Origin: JBCBWG01 sp039186015
Lineage (GTDB): Bacteria > Pseudomonadota > Alphaproteobacteria > Rhizobiales > Hyphomicrobiaceae
Reading direction: 5' to 3'
NCBI GenBank assembly: GCA_039186015.1
Contig: JBCDAH010000069.1
Span: 1 to 24,217 of the forward strand
Length of the DNA: 24,217 nt
Below, piece by piece: positions 1 to 7,334 of the stretch; within the stretch, counting starts at the first letter, position 1, and every line of letters begins with the position of its first letter. A program made the translations under genes and the position numbers. The notes below the pieces were generated by a model, which was given only the letters and a program-made list of their open reading frames with translations, did not search any database and had not been told where the DNA came from.

Positions 1-243
1 CGCGTTGTAGGGTGATATCATCTCGGCAAACACGACGCAGAAATAAACAAAAATAAGGAAGCATCCGGATATCACGGCGATGCGGTGGCGGAGAAACTTC
101 CACCACATCAACCGCCATTGCGACGCCAAGTACACCCGCTCCTGGGCCGCAGTCAGCGTCTCCGCTTGATGCGGATTGAACGGGGCTTCGTTGACGTAAT
201 GCGGCAACGCGGCGCCAGGCGATGGCAGGGACGCGCGGCTCAT
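1..243 (-). CDS. ABC transporter permease, OppC/DppC/YejE type, N-terminal fragment (runs off the window)
   Basis: Only the first 81 codons are inside the window; the gene continues beyond position 1. The start ATG (complement of 241-243) overlaps the stop of the upstream permease in an ATGA arrangement, so translation is probably coupled. The visible protein has a polar N-terminal stretch, then the motif ASQWRLMWWKFLRHR at about residues 42-56, typical of the cytoplasmic lead-in of OppC-type permeases. The first membrane helix follows (about residues 57-75, rich in I, F, V and C) and then EMISPYN, the usual start of the periplasmic loop. It would form the heterodimeric inner-membrane channel with the neighbouring B permease. 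The family call is firm from the N-terminus and operon position; the substrate cannot be read. Confidence 0.85.
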   Translation of the reverse strand, partial: MSRASLPSPGAALPHYVNEAPFNPHQAETLTAAQERVYLASQWRLMWWKFLRHRIAVISGCFLIFVYFCVVFAEMISPYNA

Positions 244-1238
244 TTGGTTTCTCCTCCGCCAAGACGGATGCGGGGATCTAGAATCGCCAGGAGAATGTCG
301 GATATCAGAACGCCGATCACCGTCAGTAACGCCAGGAACATCAGGAACGAGCCGGCGAGGTACATGTCCTGTGACTGTAGGGCTTTGATCAGCAGCGGTC
401 CTGTTGTTTCAAGCGATAGGACGATCGCAACAATCTCTGCGCCAGAAACGATTTGCGGCAGAATGGAACCGATGTCGGCAATAAAGAAGTTGAGCGCCAT
501 GCGCAGCGGATATTTTCTCAGCGCGCGACCTGGCGGCAAGCCCTTGGCACGGGCCGTCGTATAATACTGCCTCTGGAGTTCATCGAGCAGGTTGGCGCGT
601 AAGGTCCGTATCATGCCGGCTGTCCCGGCGGTCCCGATGACAACGACGGGAATCCAAATGTGCTCGAGGATCGACAGGACCTTGGCCCAGCTCCAGGGCT
701 GATTGACGAACTCCTTCGCCATGAGGCCGCCAATGGTCGTACCGAAGTACACGTTGGCGAGGTACATCATGATCAGCGCCAGCAGAAAGTTCGGCGTGGC
801 TATTCCCAGCAACCCAAGAAACGTCAGGCCGTAGTCGCCCCAGCTGTACTGATGCGTTGCGGAGTAGATCCCGATCGGAAACGCGATCAGCCAGGTGAAG
901 ATGATCGTCACGAAAGAAACGAGGATCGTGAAAAACAGGCGGTCGCCGACGACCTCGTTGACCGGCAGCTGATGCTCGAACGAATAGCCGAGATCGCCTT
1001 GTACAAGGCCGGCAACCCAGATGAAATAACGTTCGACCGGATGCTTATCGAATCCGAACTCTTCCTTGAGGTAGGCGATTTCCTCTTTGTCGACGGTTTC
1101 ACCCTGCGCTTCCAGCTCCGCCATGTAGCTTTCGAAGTAGTCGCCGGGCGGTAGCTCGATGATGGTGAAGACCAAAGCGCTGGTCAGCAGGAGCGTCGGG
1201 ATCATCAACAGGACGCGGCGAAGGATGTAAGCCACCAT
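240..1238 (-). CDS. ABC transporter permease, OppB/DppB/YejB type
   Basis: 332-residue inner-membrane permease of a peptide/oligosaccharide importer. The N-terminus (MVAYILRRVLLMIPTLLL) is the standard first helix of OppB-like proteins. A periplasmic region follows with GDLGYSFEHQLPVNEVVGDR at about residues 81-100, then further hydrophobic helices near 103-125, 136-162, 194-210, 252-275 and 297-320. The cytoplasmic coupling loop that docks on the ATPase is visible at about 227-245 (TTARAKGLPPGRALRKYPL), matching the EAA-loop pattern. The protein ends in ILDPRIRLGGG, typical of the family. It starts 6 bp after the stop of the solute-binding protein and its stop overlaps the next permease start by 4 bp, so the genes form one operon. 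Length is normal. Confidence 0.93.
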   Translation of the reverse strand: MVAYILRRVLLMIPTLLLTSALVFTIIELPPGDYFESYMAELEAQGETVDKEEIAYLKEEFGFDKHPVERYFIWVAGLVQGDLGYSFEHQLPVNEVVGDRLFFTILVSFVTIIFTWLIAFPIGIYSATHQYSWGDYGLTFLGLLGIATPNFLLALIMMYLANVYFGTTIGGLMAKEFVNQPWSWAKVLSILEHIWIPVVVIGTAGTAGMIRTLRANLLDELQRQYYTTARAKGLPPGRALRKYPLRMALNFFIADIGSILPQIVSGAEIVAIVLSLETTGPLLIKALQSQDMYLAGSFLMFLALLTVIGVLISDILLAILDPRIRLGGGETK

Positions 1239-1244
1239 TTGCGC

Positions 1245-3230
1245 CTACTCGCCTTTGGGTCGCGGACTGGCGGCGGCGGCCGGCTGATCGTACCAGAACG
1301 TATCCGGCATATAGACACCGAAATAGCCGCCGGGCTCGAAAGCAAACACGCCTTTCTCGGGCACGTTACGCATGTTGGGCGCGGTAACGACGGGCTGTTT
1401 GGCTCCATTGACAATACCAATGGTGAAAACCTGGTCGGCTGTCAGTGCCAGAATGTCGTGCCATATCTGCGTGCGCTCGACCGTTGTTCTGGAATGCTTC
1501 CACGCCTTAAACAGTTCCAGAAGCTTTTGCGCTGCCGGCAAATCCGGCGCGATGCCGCGCATGCCCTTGGTCTCGTAGTAGTGGCCCCAAGCAGGCCATT
1601 GCAGCTGGGACTCGGCCGTCGGTGCATAGCGCGCCGGGCTCATGTCCGGGCCGGGAATGGCATTGTTCTTGCCCCACCAAACCGACATGACCGTTTGTCC
1701 GGCCACGGCGCGCTTCCGGAAGAGATCGCGCTGTGTCGGACGCAAGAACAGAGCAATTCCGATATCGCGAAAATGATCTTTCACAAGGGACAGGACATCG
1801 GCCTGCTCGTTACTTTCGCCGGCGCTCTCGACAATGATTTCTGCGCGGCGTCCGTCAGGTAGACGACGAATGCCGTCAAAGTCGCGTCGCTCCAGTCCGG
1901 CTGCGTCCAGCAGGCGGTTGGCTTGTGCGGGGTCATAGGACGCCCAGGCTTTGGCGTATGCTTCGCGGTATAGCGGGCTCTGCGGCAGCACGGTATCGGA
2001 ACTGACGCGCGCAAGGCCGTAGTAAATCGCGGCATTGATTTCGGCGCGGTTGATCGCAAGCGAAAGAGCGCGCCGCACATTGACGTCGCGAAACAGCGTT
2101 CGCCAGGTTTCGTCTTCCGTCGTCAGGTTAGGCACCAGGGCAATTTGCGAACCCACGCCCCGGTCCCACAAATGCACCTTGATCTTGCCGCGTTTTTCGG
2201 CGGCCTTGAGAAACGTGTAGTCGTCGAAACTCAGATAGCGCGCCTGCAGATCGCTATCGCCGGCGCCCGTCTTGGCCGGGATGAGAGACGTGGAGCCGAT
2301 CGCCATATCAATGGCATCGATATAGGGCAGCTGAAGCCCGTTGTTGTCGACGCGGTGAAAGTATGGATTGCGCTTTAACACCAACAGGGTGCTTGGCGGT
2401 GGCGTTGTGTTGATCCATGGATCGAGGGTGGGCATATCCGGTTCGAGCGGGCGATGCAGCCGAGACATGCGCTTGTGCAAGCCGACCCAATTGCGGGTGC
2501 GGGCCTTTTTCACCCGCTTCTTCAGCATATGCGCGCTTGCGTAGTCGGCATGAAAGCGCTTCAGGAAGTGCGATGGCACCATGATGTAGATCGGTCGCGT
2601 CCGCGCCAGCGCCGGCAAAAAGCTGGGGTTCGGTTCCGACCACGTATAGCGAACCGTCAGGTCGTCGATGACTTCGAACTTGGGCGGCTGCCCTTTGACG
2701 AGCATGGCGTCCGGTAGCCGGCCCTTGTTGAGTTTCTTGTGGTGTGCGACGTCTTCCCACCAATACCGAAAGTCTTCCGACGAGACCGGATGGCCGTCCG
2801 ACCAGCGGTGCCCTTTGCGCAGACGGAATGTGAAGATGCGGCCGTCCTGAACGTCGAAGCTGGCCAGAATGTCGGGCTCGATCTGATACGTGCGACCGTA
2901 ACAGACGAGACGCGAATAGCCGTAATAGACGGCCATGCGGATGTCTTTCTCGCGCCCCATGAGCCAACGCATGCGCCCGCCATGGCGGCCGGGCTCTAAA
3001 CCATACGCCTTGAGATGGACGATCCTGGGCTCTGCCGGCACACGCTTGGCGACCGGCTGCAAGTTGCCGAGTTTCACGGCTGACGCCAGGCTTGGCGTTT
3101 CGACCAATGTCAACGCGGGTTGCGGTCCAGGCTGACTGTCGGCTGGTTGCCCGATGGCGGCGTGCGAACTGACCAAGACGCCAGCGCTGAAGGTGGCAAG
3201 GATGAACGCTCGTCTTTGCTGCCAGAACAT
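1245..3230 (-). CDS. Family 5 extracellular solute-binding protein of an ABC importer, large form
   Basis: 661 residues, longer than classical OppA/DppA (about 530-545) and nearer the YejA-like and other large SBP_bac_5 proteins. The N-terminus has two arginines followed by a hydrophobic run (AFILATFSAGVLVSSHAA), a secretion signal probably cleaved near residue 26. Family 5 hallmarks are readable: FTFRLRKGHRWSDG at about 133-146, then DFRYWWED at 153-160, and later a segment where an oligopeptide-binding protein becomes competent for helper-dependent closure (NVRRALSLAINRAEI). The start overlaps the upstream ATPase stop by one base (TGATG), preceded by an AAGGGA ribosome-binding site about nine bases away. 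It would capture substrate in the periplasm for the neighbouring permeases. Peptides or oligosaccharides are both possible; the sequence does not decide. Confidence 0.9.
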   Translation of the reverse strand: MFWQQRRAFILATFSAGVLVSSHAAIGQPADSQPGPQPALTLVETPSLASAVKLGNLQPVAKRVPAEPRIVHLKAYGLEPGRHGGRMRWLMGREKDIRMAVYYGYSRLVCYGRTYQIEPDILASFDVQDGRIFTFRLRKGHRWSDGHPVSSEDFRYWWEDVAHHKKLNKGRLPDAMLVKGQPPKFEVIDDLTVRYTWSEPNPSFLPALARTRPIYIMVPSHFLKRFHADYASAHMLKKRVKKARTRNWVGLHKRMSRLHRPLEPDMPTLDPWINTTPPPSTLLVLKRNPYFHRVDNNGLQLPYIDAIDMAIGSTSLIPAKTGAGDSDLQARYLSFDDYTFLKAAEKRGKIKVHLWDRGVGSQIALVPNLTTEDETWRTLFRDVNVRRALSLAINRAEINAAIYYGLARVSSDTVLPQSPLYREAYAKAWASYDPAQANRLLDAAGLERRDFDGIRRLPDGRRAEIIVESAGESNEQADVLSLVKDHFRDIGIALFLRPTQRDLFRKRAVAGQTVMSVWWGKNNAIPGPDMSPARYAPTAESQLQWPAWGHYYETKGMRGIAPDLPAAQKLLELFKAWKHSRTTVERTQIWHDILALTADQVFTIGIVNGAKQPVVTAPNMRNVPEKGVFAFEPGGYFGVYMPDTFWYDQPAAAASPRPKGE

Positions 3231-5131
3231 CAGGCGAGTTCCCTTACATCTGCGTTGCGCTGCGCCAGGACCAAATGATCGTCGCCCAAAGCTATCTCTG
3301 CGAGGCCATCATCAACACTTGCGTCCTGGTCCAGAGTCCAGCGAAAGGCCGCTGGCCAGTCCGAAGGATCGGTCGTATCCCGCCCTGCGAGTGCCTTGAA
3401 GTCTAACGGTCGATCAAGATCGGGGTAAGGGACGGCCTTGAGCAAGGCGCGGGTGTAGGGGTGTACCGGATTGGCGAACAAGGCTTCGCGTGGCGCCAGT
3501 TCAACGATGCGCCCGCGGGCCATAACCGCGATGCGATCTGCGACGTAGTCGATAACGGCCAGGTTGTGCGAAATGAAAAAGTACGTCAGGCCCAGTTCGC
3601 CACGTAAGTCATTCAAGAGATTTAGGATTTGCGCCTGAACCGAAACATCCAGTGCGGAAACGGGTTCGTCGCACAAAAGCAGCTCGGGTGACAGTGCCAG
3701 AGCGCGTGCAATCCCTATTCTCTGGCGCTGTCCGCCAGAAAAACTGTGCGGGTATCGGCTTAGGAAACGCGGGTCGAGGCCGACCGCCTTCATCAGCATG
3801 ATGGCGCGTTCACGCTGTGCCTCGCGGTCGCCAACGCCGTGGATCTGCATCGGTTCAGTCAGAATGCTCAGCACCGTCATGCGCGGCGATAGCGAATTGA
3901 CCGGGTCCTGAAAGACCATCTGCATTTTGGTGCGAAACGCCTTCAGGTCATCTTTCGGAAGGCTCAGCACATCGACTGGACCGTCTGAGCCATTGTAGAC
4001 CATATCGCCGCTATCGGGCGTGAGCGCGCGCATAATGATCTTTGTCAGGGTTGTCTTTCCGCATCCGCTTTCGCCAACCAGCCCCAGGCACTCGCCGCGG
4101 CGGATATCAAGCGAAACGCCGTCGACGGCCTTGGTCGTTTGGCGTGAGGCACCCAATCCAAACAGGCCGCCCTTTTTGCCCGTGAACGTCTTGTTGATTG
4201 CGTTGAGTTCGAGCAACGGCCTGTCCGAGTCGCTCGGCGCGGCCGGTGGACGCATGAGCGAGACATCGCGCGCCTCGGCCGGAACGTCACGCAGCGATGC
4301 GAGGCGTTCGCCGGGCTTCATGTCAAAATGCGGAACGGCTTTTAGCAGCGCGCGCAAATAAGGATGGCTCGGGCTGCGGAAGATGTCGTCGACTGGCCCG
4401 GCCTCCATGATCTCACCGTGATAGACCACGACGACTTCATCTGCCATGTTCGCGACGACACCCAGATCGTGGGTGATGAGCAACAATCCCATGCCGCGTT
4501 CGCGTTGCAAGGACTGCAACAGGTGAAGCACTTGGGCCTGGATCGTCACATCGAGGGCCGTCGTCGGTTCATCCGCAATCAACAGTGCCGGATCGCAGAT
4601 GAGCGCCATCGCGATCATCGCGCGTTGCCGGAGGCCGCCTGACATCTCGAACGGATACATGTCGAATGCGCGGCTTGGATTCGGGAAGCCAACCTGCGCC
4701 AGCATGTGCTCCGTCTGTGGGCGAACGTCCTTCGGATTGACGGCGTGATGAATTTTCAGCGCTTCGGAGACCTGATCACCAACCGTGTGGAGCGGCGACA
4801 GCGAATTCATCGGCTCCTGGAAGATCATTGAGATGCGGGAACCGCGTATTGCCCGCATGGGCAAACTGTCGCGGCCCAGGCCGGCAATGTCCGTACGGAG
4901 CTTCATCGCGGGATCGTTGAATACGATCCGACCGCCCGTGATCTCTGCCGTTGATGGGAGCAGGCCCATGACAGCCTGCGACGTCACGGACTTGCCGGAG
5001 CCGCTTTCGCCGACAAGAGCCACGACAGATCCGGGACGAACCCGGAGACTGATCCCGCGCAGAACCTCGTGCGCATGGCCATGGAGCCGAAACGCGACCT
5101 TCAGATCTTCGATCCGCAGCAGGTCGTCCAT
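3230..5131 (-). CDS. Fused double ATPase of a peptide/oligosaccharide ABC importer (OppD-OppF / YejF type)
   Basis: 633 residues carrying two complete nucleotide-binding domains in one chain. Domain 1 has Walker A GESGSGKS (41-48), signature MSGGLRQR (163-170) and Walker B LLIADEPTTALD. Each domain ends with the HPYLRALLKAVP or HPYTRALLKAVP tail typical of OppD/OppF ATPases. Domain 2 has Walker A GESGCGKT (353-360), signature FSGGQRQR (464-471) and Walker B LLLCDEPVSALD. A linker of roughly 60 residues (about 270-330) joins them. No motif residue is missing, so both sites should hydrolyse ATP. It is the first gene of the operon and lies directly upstream of the solute-binding protein. The ATG start at 5131 is followed at once by the conserved LLRIEDLKVAF strand, which fixes the N-terminus. 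Confidence 0.94.
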   Translation of the reverse strand: MDDLLRIEDLKVAFRLHGHAHEVLRGISLRVRPGSVVALVGESGSGKSVTSQAVMGLLPSTAEITGGRIVFNDPAMKLRTDIAGLGRDSLPMRAIRGSRISMIFQEPMNSLSPLHTVGDQVSEALKIHHAVNPKDVRPQTEHMLAQVGFPNPSRAFDMYPFEMSGGLRQRAMIAMALICDPALLIADEPTTALDVTIQAQVLHLLQSLQRERGMGLLLITHDLGVVANMADEVVVVYHGEIMEAGPVDDIFRSPSHPYLRALLKAVPHFDMKPGERLASLRDVPAEARDVSLMRPPAAPSDSDRPLLELNAINKTFTGKKGGLFGLGASRQTTKAVDGVSLDIRRGECLGLVGESGCGKTTLTKIIMRALTPDSGDMVYNGSDGPVDVLSLPKDDLKAFRTKMQMVFQDPVNSLSPRMTVLSILTEPMQIHGVGDREAQRERAIMLMKAVGLDPRFLSRYPHSFSGGQRQRIGIARALALSPELLLCDEPVSALDVSVQAQILNLLNDLRGELGLTYFFISHNLAVIDYVADRIAVMARGRIVELAPREALFANPVHPYTRALLKAVPYPDLDRPLDFKALAGRDTTDPSDWPAAFRWTLDQDASVDDGLAEIALGDDHLVLAQRNADVRELA

Positions 5132-5516
5132 CTTCGCCGATCTCGTCCGGTGCGCACTGTTGAGCCATGCTGGTGGGTCTCCGATCTACGGCCGAGGACT
5201 GTGGATCGGTCAAGGAGAAAGTGGCCTACGGAGAGACTTACGTCCAATGAACTTTCGAATTTTGAATCCCGAGACCGGGGCAACGTTGCACGATATCACC
5301 TCAACGAAAAATGGGCGATATGCAACTTTAATAGGCACGTTGATGCCGATGGGGTGTTCGGCGGCGTCGTGCCAAATCTGAGCGGGAGGTCGGCTTGATT
5401 GGCGATGACGTGTTGTTGGGGGACTCGGTGGTTCAAAGGAACAGAAGGCCGGGTTTGACGTCACCCGGCCCGTCTTGATTACTTAGACATCAGATAAGCT
5501 GTTTTGGCCAATCGGC
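5132..5516. other. 385-bp intergenic region: terminator of the TPR gene and presumed promoter of the ABC operon
   Basis: No coding sequence is convincing here; the short reading frames are shadows with no usable motif. Both flanking genes are on the minus strand, so this stretch must hold the 3-prime end of the TPR transcript and the promoter of the importer operon. A terminator-like hairpin sits at 5447-5470. An AT-richer patch at about 5255-5345 is the most promoter-like part, but I cannot defend a specific -35/-10 pair or an operator. Confidence 0.55.
5447..5470 (-). terminator. Rho-independent-like terminator downstream of the TPR gene
   Basis: Perfect 8-bp GC-rich stem (GGCCGGGT pairing with ACCCGGCC) around an 8-base loop. 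On the minus strand it is followed by TTCTGTTCCTTT, a T-rich though interrupted tract. It lies about 46 bases past the stop of the TPR gene in the transcribed direction, which suits a terminator. The imperfect T-run lowers confidence. Confidence 0.6.
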
Positions 5517-6104
5517 TCAAGATGCCCGTTTGAGCTTGTCCAATGACGGATCCGTTTGCGTCGGGTAGGCGGCAATAGCTTTCGACAGCAGTGTATAGGC
5601 GTCGCAGTCACGCCCGCAGATGCTCTCAATCGTTGCCAGTTGCGCGCGTGCTGATTTGACATCGCCGGCTTGCAGGTGGGCTTCGCCGAGGTACTCAAGC
5701 GTGGCGACGTTTTGTGGGTCGATTGCCAACGCTTTTTTGTAGTAGCCCATCGCGGACTTCACGCGACCGAGTTTGCGCTCCGAAAATCCGATGTATGTCA
5801 AAATACGTGGATCGCCGGACGATTCGACTTTGCGCAGAAAACTCAAGGCTTCTTCGTATTTGCCATCCTTGGCGAGGGCATATCCGACAACCAGCGCTTC
5901 TTCGGTCTCTTTGCTTGCCGTCGTGGATAGGCCGTTACGCTGGCGGCAGCGTTTCCATTTCGCAGACCCCCATTTCAGTTTGGCGCAGGGCTTCGGTGCC
6001 GGATCGTCCGACGCCATGGCAAACGCTGGCTTAACCGTCGTTTCGCTTGGTACGATCAGGGCGACTGTGGCAGCAATCGCCGAATACAAAATCGTGCGCA
6101 ACAT
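5517..6104 (-). CDS. Secreted tetratricopeptide-repeat protein of unknown role
   Basis: 195 residues from the chosen ATG at 6104. The start was picked because AGGAG lies nine bases upstream and because a signal peptide follows at once (MLRTILYSAIAATVALIVP... ending in PAFA before MASDD). A longer frame to 6230 has no signal or ribosome-binding site. The mature part opens with a basic segment carrying two cysteines (PCAKLKWGSAKWKRCRQRNG). TPR-like helices follow: ALVVGYALAKDGKYEEALSFL, RILTYIGFSERKLGRVKSAM with GYYKKALAIDP, then ATLEYLGEAHLQAGDVKSA. A CGRDC motif near the C-terminus could form a disulphide in the periplasm. TPR domains usually bind proteins; no partner is evident. It is divergent from the di-heme peroxidase and has its own terminator. 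Confidence 0.85.
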   Translation of the reverse strand: MLRTILYSAIAATVALIVPSETTVKPAFAMASDDPAPKPCAKLKWGSAKWKRCRQRNGLSTTASKETEEALVVGYALAKDGKYEEALSFLRKVESSGDPRILTYIGFSERKLGRVKSAMGYYKKALAIDPQNVATLEYLGEAHLQAGDVKSARAQLATIESICGRDCDAYTLLSKAIAAYPTQTDPSLDKLKRAS

Positions 6105-6255
6105 TCTCATTCGCTCCTTGATCCTAATCTCTTCGGGATCAGATTTTTGGCTCGGGTCGTCCTTTCTAAAGAGGCAGACGATACCGATATTCAACGGCAC
6201 CCGCGTCCCGTTCTGTTTCGCACTCAACACGCGTCGCGGCCGGAAAGTAAGGCCA
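6105..6255. promoter_or_regulatory. Divergent intergenic region between the TPR gene and the di-heme peroxidase
   Basis: These 151 bp must hold the promoters of both outward-facing genes. A small inverted repeat (TGATCC at 6119-6124, GGATCA at 6136-6141) lies just upstream of the TPR gene's ribosome-binding site, and on the minus strand could fold in its leader and affect translation. I see no convincing -35/-10 pair for either gene. Confidence 0.4.
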
Positions 6256-7314
6256 ATGCCCCATCAAAGCTTTGTGAGAAATCCGTGTGCTGTCCGATAT
6301 GCCCTTGCCATCGCGTTGTACGCCTTGGTTACGATTCTGTCACCGAACGAGATTGTAGCATCTGAACGGGTCTCCCTGTCCTCTGAGCTGACTGCAGCCT
6401 GGCGCGACTTGCTGCGTCGACCGCAGGACGCCGACACCGAAAACGCACATACAAGTGATGCTCGACCAAGTGATGTTCGACAAGCCAAGGTTGCGCTGGG
6501 GGCGGCGCTCTTTCGCGACGTGCGGCTGTCCGGCCCTCGTGATCGCTCCTGTGCAACATGCCATCGTCCGGACCTTGCGTTTACGGACGGACGCCTGCGC
6601 GCGGCGGCTCGCGACGGTTCCGATCGTCTGCGCAACACGCCCAGCCTCTGGAACGTCGGCTCTGCAACGCGCTTCAATTGGGATGGCAGCAAACCGAGTC
6701 TGGAAGCTCAAGCGCTCGGCCCCTTACTCAGCCCACTTGAGATGCACGGTAACTTTCGCGCAATGATCAGCCGTCTTGAGGCTGATCCGCGCATGCGCAG
6801 CCGTTTTGCAGCGGCATTTCCAGATGCCACTGGGATTTCTCAGGACTCGATCCTGGCGGCGCTGGCCGCTTACACACGATCGCTCGTGAGCCCATCGACA
6901 CCATTTGATGCATGGGCGGCCGGTGATGACACGGCGCTGACGACGACCGAGCTTGACGGGTTCGCCGTGTTCGTCGGCAAAGGCCATTGCGCGACGTGTC
7001 ACCGCGGTTGGCGATTTACCGACGACGCACTGCATGACATCGGCTTGCCAATCTCACGGCGCGGTGGACGTAACGGGCGAACTGCGCGGACGGCATTCAA
7101 GACACCAAGCCTGCGCGAAGTGATTCATACGGGGCCATACATGCACGACGGTTCGCTGCCAACCTTGCGTGCGGTCTTGCGTCACTATAGTGGCGGGCTG
7201 GTGCGCCGTGGTTCGCTGTCGCCGAACCTGAACCGTGATCTGGTCTTGTCCGAGCGGGAAATCGACGCACTGCTGGCATTCCTGAAGACGCTTTCGACCC
7301 AACGCGGGGGATGA
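6256..7314 (+). CDS. Di-heme cytochrome c peroxidase / MauG-like protein
   Basis: 352 residues from the ATG at 6256. The open frame continues upstream to 5773, but that part is antisense to the TPR gene and lacks a ribosome-binding site, so it was rejected. An N-terminal hydrophobic stretch (about residues 14-28) fits export. Two heme c attachment sites are present: CATCH at 99-103, followed by PDLAFTDGR, and CATCH at 245-249. PYMHDGSLPTL at 295-304 carries the usual distal Met/Tyr-region motif of the second heme (Met296). The family acts in the periplasm, reducing hydrogen peroxide with cytochrome electrons or, in MauG relatives, oxidising a protein substrate. No mau genes are nearby, so a peroxidase-like role is the safer reading. 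It ends 20 bp before the convergent hydrolase gene. Confidence 0.9.
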   Translation: MPHQSFVRNPCAVRYALAIALYALVTILSPNEIVASERVSLSSELTAAWRDLLRRPQDADTENAHTSDARPSDVRQAKVALGAALFRDVRLSGPRDRSCATCHRPDLAFTDGRLRAAARDGSDRLRNTPSLWNVGSATRFNWDGSKPSLEAQALGPLLSPLEMHGNFRAMISRLEADPRMRSRFAAAFPDATGISQDSILAALAAYTRSLVSPSTPFDAWAAGDDTALTTTELDGFAVFVGKGHCATCHRGWRFTDDALHDIGLPISRRGGRNGRTARTAFKTPSLREVIHTGPYMHDGSLPTLRAVLRHYSGGLVRRGSLSPNLNRDLVLSEREIDALLAFLKTLSTQRGG

Positions 7315-7334
7315 CGGCATCGCCGCACCGTTCA

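Noticed and set aside
85..1154. Plus-strand open frames opposite the importer permeases
   Set aside because: They are shadows of the minus-strand permeases, with arginine-rich, motif-free translations.
6105..6230. Longer N-terminus for the TPR protein
   Set aside because: ATG 6104 has AGGAG at good spacing and is followed at once by a signal peptide; the extension is polar and unsupported.
5773..6255. Upstream extension of the di-heme peroxidase frame by 161 codons
   Set aside because: It is antisense to the TPR gene, has no ribosome-binding site, and would place the hydrophobic export segment far inside the protein.
7315..7334. Shared bidirectional terminator between the convergent peroxidase and hydrolase genes
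   Set aside because: The 20-bp gap has no inverted repeat or T-run.
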